Shown: positions 1 through 7,959 of the stretch, piece by piece | Position numbering within the stretch: the stretch's first letter is position 1 | Layout: the number at the start of each line of letters is the position of its first letter | Assembly (NCBI GenBank): GCA_017412045.1 | Contig: JAFQOX010000093.1 | Span: 1-35,829 of the forward strand | Reading direction: 5' to 3' | Length of the DNA stretch: 35,829 nt | Origin: Clostridia bacterium | GTDB lineage: Bacteria; Bacillota; Clostridia; Oscillospirales; CAG-272 | The notes under the pieces: model-generated | Told to the model about the DNA's origin: nothing | The model's database searches: none | Seen by the model: the letters and a program-made list of their open reading frames with translations, nothing else | Translations under genes and position numbers: made by a program

Positions 1-235
1 CAGGGCTCACGCATGAAACCTTATTTTTCCAAAAAAGGAAATCTTGATATAGGGTTAAAAGCCTTCTCCAGTGGGAGAAGGGGGACCTCTCAACGCAGTT
101 GAGAGGTGGATGAGGTGTTCTATAGAAATTGCCCCGTAGAAAGCTGTAATGAAAGATTTTTTCTTTTAAAAACTCAACTTTTCTTGTGATTACAGACACG
201 GTTGACAAACAAAAAATTTTCATGCGTGAGCCCTG
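1..235. mobile_element. MITE-like element with 18-bp terminal inverted repeats
   Basis: Bases 1-18 are the exact reverse complement of 218-235. Inside are two hairpins: CCTTCTCC/GGAGAAGG at 62-69/74-81 and CCTCTCAAC/GTTGAGAGG at 86-94/98-106. There is no convincing gene. This is the build of a short non-autonomous palindromic element. It begins at the first base of the window, so its left edge and any target duplication cannot be judged. Confidence 0.55.
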
Positions 236-264
236 GCATTCCCTTGAAAAATCGCGCGCGGGAC

Positions 265-293
265 TTGTTTTTCACACTCCGCCGTGATATAAT
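265..293 (+). promoter_or_regulatory. Promoter for the rhamnosidase gene
   Basis: TTGTTT at 265-270 is followed after 17 bases by TATAAT at 288-293. TG at 285-286 makes an extended -10. It lies 61 bases before the start codon. Confidence 0.6.
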
Positions 294-353
294 GTCATCG
301 GAAAACCTACTTTTGCGTGACCGCTTCCCGCGGTCGGAAAGGAATGGAATTTT

Positions 354-2558
354 ATGACAGACCCCATTTTTTCAGCCAATTGGCTGATGCCCTGCTTTGA
401 GGAAAAAACCTCCGCGACGGAATTTTTTCGTCCGTTCCGCCTCAAGGGTGCCGTCAAAAGCGCCGTTCTTTGCGTTTCCGCGCTCGGCGTTTACGAAGCG
501 CGCATCAACGGCGAGAAGATCAGCTGGCCTCTCGCGCCCGGCTGGACGGCGTATCAGCACCGCGTGCAGTATCAGAAATACGATATTGCCCAATACCTGC
601 AAGAGGAAAACACGCTTTCGGTCACGGTCGCGCAGGGCTGGAGAATGCCCTACGGCTTTCAGGGCGTCACCCCCGTAAAGACCTGGACGACACCCGAAAT
701 ATCGGGCGACGAATACGCGCTGATCGCTTCCCTGCATATCGTTTACGCGGATGGCTCCGAGGAGCTTCTGCTGACGGACGAAGGCTGGACGGCAAAGGAA
801 ACGAAGTACCGCTCCTGCAATCTCTATCAGGGCGACGTATACGACGAAACCTTCGAGGAGAAGACGCACGGCGTCCGCATCCTTGAACACCCGAAAAAGA
901 TTCTCGTTCCGCAGGAGGGCGAGATCATCGCCGAGCAGGAGAGGCTGAAGCCGATCGCCGTCATCCATACGCCGAAGGGCGAAACGGTTCTCGATTTCGG
1001 GCAGAATCTGACGGGCTATCTCTCGTTTTCCCTGACGGTCCCCGCGGGAAAAACGCTCGTGATCGATCACGGGGAGATCCTCGACCGCGACGGCAATTTT
1101 TATAATGAAAATTATCGCTCGGCAAAGTCCCGTATCGTCTATACGGGCGACGGCAAGACGCGTGCGTGGAAGCCCGCTTTTACGTTCTACGGCTTCCGTT
1201 ATGCGCGTCTGACGGAGCTTCCCTGCGCGTTCGAGCCCGACGATTTTACCGCCGTGGTCCTGCACTCCGATCTGGAAAGAACGGGATATTTCGAATGCTC
1301 CGACGAAAAGATCAACAGGCTGTATCATAATATCATCTGGGGACAGAAGGGCAACTTCCTCGACGTTCCCACGGATTGCCCGCAGAGAGACGAACGGCTG
1401 GGCTGGACGGGCGATGCGCAGGTGTTCGCGCGTTGCGCCGCTTACAATTTCAACGTCAACCGCTTTTTCCGCAAATGGCTCTCCGATATGTCGCTGGAGC
1501 AGCTTTCCGACGGCAGGATCGTGCAGATCGTGCCTCGGCTCGATTGGGTCAGCCCCGCCTGCGGATGGTCGGATGCCGCGGTCATCATCCCGTGGCAGAT
1601 GTATCTGCTGTACGGCGACAGGGAGCTCCTGGCGCGGCAGTACGTGACCGTGAAGCGCTGGATCGACTATACCTATGAAAAGGGAGAAGCCTATATCCGC
1701 GGAAAGCATTTCGGCGACTGGCTCGCCATGGACGCGCCCGATCCGAAGAGCTGCCGCGGCGGTACGGACCATGGCTTTATCGCATACGCCTACCGCGCGT
1801 ATGCGACCGAGCTTTTCATCCGCATTTCCCGCGCGCTCGGCATGAGAGAGAACGAGACCGCCGATTACGAGGAAAAGCTTTGCATGACGAAGGCGGCGAT
1901 CCGCGCGGAATTTTTCAGCGGCGGTATGGTAACGCTTCCCACGCAGACGGCGCACGTCCTGACCCTGCAATTCGGTCTTTGTGAAAGCGCGTACGCGCAG
2001 GCGCACGCGGATAGGCTTGCCGGAATGATCCGTGCAAACGGCGACCGCCTGACGACGGGCTTTCTGGGAACGCCTTATCTTCTCCACGTCCTGACCGCGT
2101 ACGGATACGCGGAGCTGGCGTATACGCTCCTCTTCCAGACGAAAAATCCCTCATGGCTCTACTCCGTCGAGCGCGGCGCGACGACGATGTGGGAGCATTG
2201 GGACGGCATCCGCGAGGACGGCAGTCTGTGCGGCGCGGATATGAATTCCTTCAATCATTACGCCTACGGCGCGGTGGGAGATTGGCTCTACGGCACGGTC
2301 GCGGGCATTGAGACCGACGAGAAAAAGCCGGGCTTCGAGCATATCCGATTCGTCCCGAAAACGACGGAAAGGCTCGCCTTTGCCAAAGGCTCCGTCAAGA
2401 CGAAATACGGCGTAGCCGCCTCCGAATGGCACAGAGAGGGAGACACCGTCCGCTACGTCTTTACCGTTCCGAACGGTACGACGGCAACGGCGGAAATCGA
2501 GGACGGAAGCCATACCCTCGGTGCGGGCACGCATACCTTCACGGTCAAAATTTCTTGA
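354..2558 (+). CDS. Alpha-L-rhamnosidase, glycoside hydrolase family 78
   Basis: Hydrolyses terminal alpha-L-rhamnose from glycans or glycosides by the inverting GH78 mechanism. At 734 residues it is on the short side for the family. An N-terminal beta-sandwich region (about 1-290) precedes the (alpha/alpha)6 catalytic barrel. The family hallmark DCPQRDERLGWTGD is present, with D341, E347 (expected general acid) and D354. The second catalytic motif MWEHWDG carries E614, the expected general base. A beta domain closes the C-terminus. There is no signal peptide, so it should act in the cytoplasm on imported oligosaccharides. The start ATG follows GGAAAGG. A sugar isomerase-like gene follows 61 bases later with no terminator between them, suggesting a two-gene sugar-use operon. 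The family is clear; the true substrate is not. Confidence 0.92.
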   Translation: MTDPIFSANWLMPCFEEKTSATEFFRPFRLKGAVKSAVLCVSALGVYEARINGEKISWPLAPGWTAYQHRVQYQKYDIAQYLQEENTLSVTVAQGWRMPYGFQGVTPVKTWTTPEISGDEYALIASLHIVYADGSEELLLTDEGWTAKETKYRSCNLYQGDVYDETFEEKTHGVRILEHPKKILVPQEGEIIAEQERLKPIAVIHTPKGETVLDFGQNLTGYLSFSLTVPAGKTLVIDHGEILDRDGNFYNENYRSAKSRIVYTGDGKTRAWKPAFTFYGFRYARLTELPCAFEPDDFTAVVLHSDLERTGYFECSDEKINRLYHNIIWGQKGNFLDVPTDCPQRDERLGWTGDAQVFARCAAYNFNVNRFFRKWLSDMSLEQLSDGRIVQIVPRLDWVSPACGWSDAAVIIPWQMYLLYGDRELLARQYVTVKRWIDYTYEKGEAYIRGKHFGDWLAMDAPDPKSCRGGTDHGFIAYAYRAYATELFIRISRALGMRENETADYEEKLCMTKAAIRAEFFSGGMVTLPTQTAHVLTLQFGLCESAYAQAHADRLAGMIRANGDRLTTGFLGTPYLLHVLTAYGYAELAYTLLFQTKNPSWLYSVERGATTMWEHWDGIREDGSLCGADMNSFNHYAYGAVGDWLYGTVAGIETDEKKPGFEHIRFVPKTTERLAFAKGSVKTKYGVAASEWHREGDTVRYVFTVPNGTTATAEIEDGSHTLGAGTHTFTVKIS

Positions 2559-2619
2559 TTTACGTATACGGAATATCCATGAAACAATATTGCCGCATGG
2601 GCGGCAGGAGGAAATTTTT

Positions 2620-3549
2620 ATGAAAATCAGTATTCAGACAGACGGCGCTTGTGACGTTCTCGGCGTGGATGCCGGCATAAAGGCGATTCGGGAAGCGGGC
2701 TTCGATACGATCGACTTCGGCGGTCTTTGCGGCTTTTATCCGTGGGAGGATGCGCAGGAGGAAAAAAGCTGCGCGTTCTTTGACGATGAAGAAAAGCCCG
2801 AGGCTTTGATGAAGGAATACGCCAACGCGGCAAAAAAATACGGCGTTTCGTTCGGACAGTTCCACGCGCCCTTCCCGTCCTTTTATCCGCGCCGTCCCAA
2901 GGCGACAGAGATTCAGCGGAAAGCCATTTACAAAACGATCGAGCTTTGCGGAAGGGTCGGCTGTCCGTATATCGTCATCCATCCCTGCTTCGACGGAAGC
3001 GCGCGCTTCCCCTCCATGACCAAGGAGGAGGAATACCGCCTCAATATCGAATTTTATTCCGCGATGATCCCCTTGCTGAAGCAATATCACGTCGTCTGCT
3101 GTCTGGAAAATATGTGGATTGAGGACTGGAAGAGCAAGAAGATCTATACGGGGTGCTGTTCGGATATGCGCGAGGCTTGTCGCTATATCGACGACCTCAA
3201 CGCCATCGCGGGCGAGAAGTGCTTCGGCTTCTGTCTGGACGTCGGTCATCTGATCCTGCTCGGGCTGGATCCCTGCTACGCCATGGAAGCGCTCGGCGAC
3301 AGATTGGTCGCGCTCCACGTTCACGACAACGACGGCGTTCACGATACGCACACGTCGCCCTACGTCGGTCTTTGCAACTGGAACCGCTTTATCAAGGGTC
3401 TGCGCGAGACAGGCTACAAGGGCACGCTGAATTTTGAAACGGCGGGCTTCAACCGCGCCTTCCCCAAGGAGCTTGTCCCCGCCGCGCTGAATATGCTCGG
3501 CGAGACGGCAAGATATTTCTCTGACAGAGCAGAGGCGAAGAAAGAATAA
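2620..3549 (+). CDS. Sugar phosphate isomerase/epimerase family protein (TIM barrel)
   Basis: A 309-residue xylose-isomerase-like/AP-endonuclease-2 type barrel. The metal-site residues of this superfamily can be placed: E163 in CLENMW, D207 and H210 in CLDVGH, H233 and H235 in LHVHDND, and E273 in LNFETAG. Such enzymes interconvert keto and aldo sugars or epimerise them. I start it at the ATG at 2620, behind GGCAGGAGGAAA, rather than at in-frame codons 33 triplets upstream, because only this start has a good ribosome site and the protein then opens with a typical beta strand. It probably shares a transcript with the GH78 gene and may process the released rhamnose or a derivative. Substrate is not readable from the sequence. 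Confidence 0.82.
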   Translation: MKISIQTDGACDVLGVDAGIKAIREAGFDTIDFGGLCGFYPWEDAQEEKSCAFFDDEEKPEALMKEYANAAKKYGVSFGQFHAPFPSFYPRRPKATEIQRKAIYKTIELCGRVGCPYIVIHPCFDGSARFPSMTKEEEYRLNIEFYSAMIPLLKQYHVVCCLENMWIEDWKSKKIYTGCCSDMREACRYIDDLNAIAGEKCFGFCLDVGHLILLGLDPCYAMEALGDRLVALHVHDNDGVHDTHTSPYVGLCNWNRFIKGLRETGYKGTLNFETAGFNRAFPKELVPAALNMLGETARYFSDRAEAKKE

Positions 3550-3558
3550 GCATCATCG

Positions 3559-3589
3559 GCGCATCCGTCCTTTCACGGATGCGCTTTTT
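3559..3589 (+). terminator. Rho-independent terminator after the isomerase gene
   Basis: A perfect 10-bp stem, GCGCATCCGT (3559-3568) with ACGGATGCGC (3575-3584), a 6-base loop and then TTTTT. Confidence 0.9.
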
Positions 3590-3662
3590 GTATAGGCTGT
3601 ATGAAATTGGATGCAAAATGAGAAGTGCATCCGAAAAAACGGCAAAATCTTTCCGAAAACAC

Positions 3663-3691
3663 TTGCGAAAAGGCTTCTTATATGCTATAAT
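3663..3691 (+). promoter_or_regulatory. Promoter of the restriction-modification operon
   Basis: TTGCGA (3663-3668), a 17-base spacer, then TATAAT (3686-3691) with TGC in front, an extended -10. It sits 40 bases before the methyltransferase start. Confidence 0.7.
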
Positions 3692-3731
3692 GTCTAAAAT
3701 TAACTGAAATTCGTTGCATAAGGAGAATGAG

Positions 3732-5861
3732 ATGGGAGTCGTATTGACGTCATCGGAGGTTTTGAAGGAGCTGCAAATGAGCCGCTCCACGTTTTACTAT
3801 TTACTGAAACACAATCTGATCACCGTTCCCGTAAGCGAAAAGGGACGGTATATCTGGGATGACGCGCTTTTGCGCGAGCTGAAGGAGAAATTGCGCGCGT
3901 ACAATGCGCCCGTGGAAGCGGAGCCGTCGTACAAAACCGTGAATATCAGCAACCGCCGTTATCTCGGAAACAAATATAAGCTTTTGCATTTCATCCGTCA
4001 GACCGTGGCTTCGGAATGTCCCGACGTTACGACGGTCGCGGATATTTTTGCGGGCACGGGGTCCGTGGCATCGGCTTTTGCCGATAAAAAGATCATCGCC
4101 AACGATCTTTTGTATTTCAATCATATCTGCCACGTCGCATGGTTTGGCGCGGAGAAATACGACGGGGAAAAGATCCGCAATCTGATCTGCTATTATAACG
4201 CCGTTTCGCCGACGGAGGAGAATTATATGTCCGAGCATTTCGCGGACACCTTCTTTTCGCTCCGTGATTGCCGTAAGATCGGCTTCATCCGCGAGGACAT
4301 CGAGGTCAATTTCAGGAACGGCAATATCAACGCGCGCGAGCGCGCGATCCTGATCACGTCCCTGCTCTACGCGATGGACAAGATCGCCAACACCTGCGGG
4401 CATTACGACGCGTATATCAAGGGCGCATCGTTTGACCGTACGCTGGAGCTTGCCGTTCCGCTGGCAAGCAATGAAAATAACGTCAATAATCAATGCTACA
4501 ACGAGGATGCCAATCTGCTCGTGAAGCGGATCGAAGCGGATCTCGTCTATATCGACCCGCCCTACAATTCCAGACAGTATTGCGATGCCTATCATCTGCT
4601 TGAAAACGTCGCGCGCTGGGAAAAGCCCGAAGTCAAGGGCGTCGCGCTGAAAATGGACAGACAGCATCTCAAGAGCGACTATTGCACGGCTTCCGCCGCG
4701 GCGGCGTTCGAGGATCTGATTTCGGGCATCAAGGCGCGCTATATCGTGCTTTCCTATAACAATATGGCGGAAAAGGGAAACGAGCGCTCCAACGCCAAGA
4801 TCAGCGACGACGACATCATGCGCATTCTTTCGCGCAAGGGCAAGGTCAAGATTTTTTCCGAGGAATATCGCACCTTCAACGCGGGCAAAACGCAGATCAA
4901 GGGCAATCGGGAACGCCTTTTCGTTTGCGAATGCTACGGCCAGAAATCGCTCATTCAGTCGCCGCTGAATTATACGGGCGGAAAATTCAAGCTTCTCCCG
5001 CAGATCCTGCCCCATTTCCCGACGGACGTCAACCGCTTCGTGGACCTTTTCTGCGGCGGCGGCAACGTCGGCATGAACGTTTCCTGCAATAAAGTCATCT
5101 TCAACGACAAAAACCCGCTTCTGAAAAATATGTTTGAGACCTTCAAGACGCTGGATAAGGAAACGACCTTCGCAAAGATCGACCAAATCATCGCGGAAAA
5201 CGGACTTTCCGATTCCTCGCGTTACGGCTACGAAGCCTACGGCTGTACCAGCGCGAGCGGTCTCGCGCCCTATAACGGGGAGAAATTCCTGAAGCTCCGC
5301 GAAGCGTTCAACGCCATGACCGAGCGTAACGCGGATTATTATATCACGCTCTACGTTCTGATCGTGTTTGCCTTCAATAACCAGATCCGCTTCAATAAGA
5401 AGGGGCAGTACAATCTCCCCGTCGGCAAGCGCGACTTCAATAAAAATATGCGTGAAAAGCTCTCCGCCTTCATTGACCGTCTGAAAAACGGCGATTACCG
5501 CTTTGAGAACGCCGATTTCCGCGAGCTGGCAAACGGGGATTGGGATGAAAAGACCTTCGTCTACGCCGATCCGCCCTATCTGATTACCTGCGCGACCTAT
5601 AACGAGCAGGACGGATGGAACGAAACGATGGAGCGTGAGCTGCTCGCCTATCTGGACGGCTTGCACGAAAGAGGCATTCGCTTCGCGCTCTCCAACGTGC
5701 TCCGCTCGAAGGGCAAGGAAAATACGATTCTGATCGATTGGCTCAATCGGAATCTGGGCAAATACCGCGCGATCTATCTGAATTATTCGTATTCCAATTC
5801 CAATTATCATACCAAGGACAGAACCTCTGGCGCGGACGAAGTCCTCATCGTCAACGATTGA
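3732..5861 (+). CDS. Type IIS DNA adenine methyltransferase, HTH plus two fused D12-class domains
   Basis: A 709-residue protein. Residues 1-52 form a MerR/excisionase-type helix-turn-helix. Domain 1 has the opening motif RYLGNK (77-82), the AdoMet motif FAGTG (106-110) and the catalytic DPPY (275-278). Domain 2 starts near 409 with NYTGGK, has D438-L-F-C-G-G-G and DPPY (613-616). Fusions of two D12 N6-adenine methylases are typical of type IIS systems such as FokI, because an asymmetric site needs a different enzyme for each strand. The ATG at 3732 is chosen because TAAGGAG lies 6 bases upstream; an in-frame TTG at 3714 has no such site. The endonuclease gene begins 10 bases downstream. The HTH may bind the operon promoter, but this is inference. 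Confidence 0.9.
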   Translation: MGVVLTSSEVLKELQMSRSTFYYLLKHNLITVPVSEKGRYIWDDALLRELKEKLRAYNAPVEAEPSYKTVNISNRRYLGNKYKLLHFIRQTVASECPDVTTVADIFAGTGSVASAFADKKIIANDLLYFNHICHVAWFGAEKYDGEKIRNLICYYNAVSPTEENYMSEHFADTFFSLRDCRKIGFIREDIEVNFRNGNINARERAILITSLLYAMDKIANTCGHYDAYIKGASFDRTLELAVPLASNENNVNNQCYNEDANLLVKRIEADLVYIDPPYNSRQYCDAYHLLENVARWEKPEVKGVALKMDRQHLKSDYCTASAAAAFEDLISGIKARYIVLSYNNMAEKGNERSNAKISDDDIMRILSRKGKVKIFSEEYRTFNAGKTQIKGNRERLFVCECYGQKSLIQSPLNYTGGKFKLLPQILPHFPTDVNRFVDLFCGGGNVGMNVSCNKVIFNDKNPLLKNMFETFKTLDKETTFAKIDQIIAENGLSDSSRYGYEAYGCTSASGLAPYNGEKFLKLREAFNAMTERNADYYITLYVLIVFAFNNQIRFNKKGQYNLPVGKRDFNKNMREKLSAFIDRLKNGDYRFENADFRELANGDWDEKTFVYADPPYLITCATYNEQDGWNETMERELLAYLDGLHERGIRFALSNVLRSKGKENTILIDWLNRNLGKYRAIYLNYSYSNSNYHTKDRTSGADEVLIVND

Positions 5862-5871
5862 GGAGGTACCC

Positions 5872-7857
5872 ATGCTTTCTTACAAAAGCTTTTGCTGGGC
5901 GCTCGGCACGACGAGCTTCCGTACGGAAAATTTCAATAAGACCATCGAGCAGCAGCTGTCCCTGCTGAACGGCTTCCGACAGCTTCCCGAAAACCAAAAC
6001 CGGCAGTGGGAGGCAAACAACGCGATGCAATCCCGCTATTACGATTACATGAAGGAAAAGGGCTTCGTGGACGGCAACGCCTCCAACAAGCCCAAGGACG
6101 CACGCGAGAAGACCTCGGGGCTTGTCGATATCGGACTGATCACCGCCGGCAGAAAATTGACGCCTGCGGGAAGCGCTCTGCTCGCTCTTACCGAAAAAAA
6201 CGACTTTGCCCCCGATAACCTCTTCCGTATCTCCAAGGACGGATATATCTACTTAAAGCAGCTTTTGAAAACGTATAACCCCATCGACGGCGGTTTCGTG
6301 CGCCCCTATCTGATCCTCGCGCATCTGCTCTGCGAATTCGACACGCTGACGATGGAGGAATTTACGTATCTTCTTCCGCTCTGTACCTCACCCGCCTGTA
6401 CCGAGAGCGTGATCCGCGGCATTCGGGAGATCCGCGCGGGCGCGCTCGATGCGGACGCGCTGATCCTTTCCCGTCTGATGGATATGGAGAATTACGCGCA
6501 GGCGCTGGCGCTTTTTCTGCATACCGACGTTTGCGAGGAGTTGATCTGCGAGATCGGCATGAACCGAAAGAGCCGCGCCTACGATAAGGCGTATTATCCG
6601 CTCTATCTCGCGCTTTACGATTTCTATAGGAACGGCAACCCGAACGCCGTTTACGAGATATTCCTCGCCACCAAGCAGATCAATATCGGCACGTGGTGGC
6701 GCAACTACCTTTTCACCACGCTTTCCGCCAAAACGATCCGTAAAGAAGGCGAAAAAACGCTCCGCCCGACGGCCTTCGACACGGTTCTGACGGAATCCGA
6801 ATTCAAAACGGCGTTTTTCAGAATCATGCATCTGATGAAGGCGAAGGCGACGCTCTCCGACTATCTGGATCTGAACCGCCGCTATATCAAAACGACGGAT
6901 ACCGTTCTTTTTGAGGACGGAACCGTACGCTTCGATATTCTTCCGCGTCATTTCTTCCGTTTGATCGACAGCGAGTTGTACGCGTACGCGTATCAGCCGT
7001 GCGCTCTGCTGTTCGAGGATTGCCCGATCGAGGCGATCGCGCCCTGCCTTGCCGTCGATGAAGAGGCAGTCATCCGCGCGGTCGGCGACGAGCTCGGCGT
7101 ATCGCTCTTGACCGCAGCGGATGCGCAGCGCGTGCTGGAGAAACGACGCTATCAGAGATTGGAGCGCTTGATCGAAAGCAAATTCACGGATGAAAAATTG
7201 CTCGCGCTTCTGGCGCATTTCGAAAGCAGAGCGGATTCGGAGATCCGCCGCGCCGTCACGGATAACGCCGACGTTCCCACGATCTTCGAATACGTCCTCG
7301 GCATCATCTGGTATAAGATCAGCGAGCGCCGCGGCAGGATCCTGGACTACATGAAGCTTTCTCTGGACGCGGATCTTCTGCCGAAAACGCACGCGGCGGG
7401 CGGAGAAGCGGACATCGTTTACGAATACGCGGCAACGGATGCTTATCCCGCCCACACCCTGCTTCTGGAAGCGACGCTGGCGGACAGTACCAATCAGCGC
7501 AGAATGGAGATGGAGCCCGTTTCGCGCCATCTCGGTCAGCATTTGATCCGCACGGGCAATCCGCATTCCTACTGCATTTTCGCTACGACGGATCTGAATA
7601 TCAACGTCATTTCGGATTTCCGCGGCAGAAAGTTCATCCCCTATTACGATCCCAAGGACTTTACGAAATACGTGACGGGTATGAAGATCCTCCCCCTGCA
7701 AACCTCGGATCTGAAGCTGATCCTTTCCCGTGGGATGACGTACCGCGCGCTATATCCGATTCTGGAAACGGCGTATCAATCGTTTTTGCCGCCGCACCTC
7801 TGGTATCCGGAATGTATTTCCGCGCCTCTCGCAAAAAAAGAGACGGAATCGCGCTGA
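5872..7857 (+). CDS. Type IIS restriction endonuclease, AlwI/BstNBI-like family
   Basis: A 661-residue protein that should cut DNA outside a short asymmetric site unless the paired methylase has modified it. The N-terminal half carries a DARxxTSGLVDIGLI segment like that of AlwI-family enzymes. The C-terminal nuclease region reads THAAGGEADI...LLLEAT...MEPVSRH, which closely parallels THAAG..PD.., LGEVT and SEPVTRH of the N.BstNBI nickase/heterodimeric enzyme group. By that parallel D514, E533 and E548 are the likely metal-binding residues. It follows the methylase by 10 bases and has AGGAGG upstream, so the methylase is translated first from the same mRNA. The family is assigned from remembered motifs. 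The recognition site (GGATC or GAGTC class) cannot be deduced. Single-strand nicking is possible if a small subunit is missing; none is seen here. Confidence 0.82.
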   Translation: MLSYKSFCWALGTTSFRTENFNKTIEQQLSLLNGFRQLPENQNRQWEANNAMQSRYYDYMKEKGFVDGNASNKPKDAREKTSGLVDIGLITAGRKLTPAGSALLALTEKNDFAPDNLFRISKDGYIYLKQLLKTYNPIDGGFVRPYLILAHLLCEFDTLTMEEFTYLLPLCTSPACTESVIRGIREIRAGALDADALILSRLMDMENYAQALALFLHTDVCEELICEIGMNRKSRAYDKAYYPLYLALYDFYRNGNPNAVYEIFLATKQINIGTWWRNYLFTTLSAKTIRKEGEKTLRPTAFDTVLTESEFKTAFFRIMHLMKAKATLSDYLDLNRRYIKTTDTVLFEDGTVRFDILPRHFFRLIDSELYAYAYQPCALLFEDCPIEAIAPCLAVDEEAVIRAVGDELGVSLLTAADAQRVLEKRRYQRLERLIESKFTDEKLLALLAHFESRADSEIRRAVTDNADVPTIFEYVLGIIWYKISERRGRILDYMKLSLDADLLPKTHAAGGEADIVYEYAATDAYPAHTLLLEATLADSTNQRRMEMEPVSRHLGQHLIRTGNPHSYCIFATTDLNINVISDFRGRKFIPYYDPKDFTKYVTGMKILPLQTSDLKLILSRGMTYRALYPILETAYQSFLPPHLWYPECISAPLAKKETESR

Positions 7858-7885
7858 TTTTTGTATAATAACGACCGCAACTATC

Positions 7886-7914
7886 TTGATTTTTTATTTT
7901 TGTTATGTTATTAT
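7886..7914 (+). promoter_or_regulatory. Probable promoter of the PP2C-like gene
   Basis: TTGATT (7886-7891), 17 bases, TATTAT (7909-7914) with TGT in front. The surrounding 100 bases are very AT-rich, so neighbouring alternatives exist. An overlapping TGA-TAATAT lies at 7914-7922. Confidence 0.5.
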
Positions 7915-7959
7915 GATAATATAGTATGAATTTTTTGTGTAGGAAATAGGTAAAAAGTA

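Noticed and set aside
372-2087. Long open frame on the minus strand opposite the rhamnosidase gene, and similar long antisense frames under most genes
   Set aside because: They mirror the third-position GC bias of the real genes, have no ribosome sites or family motifs, and overlap genes with clear catalytic motifs.
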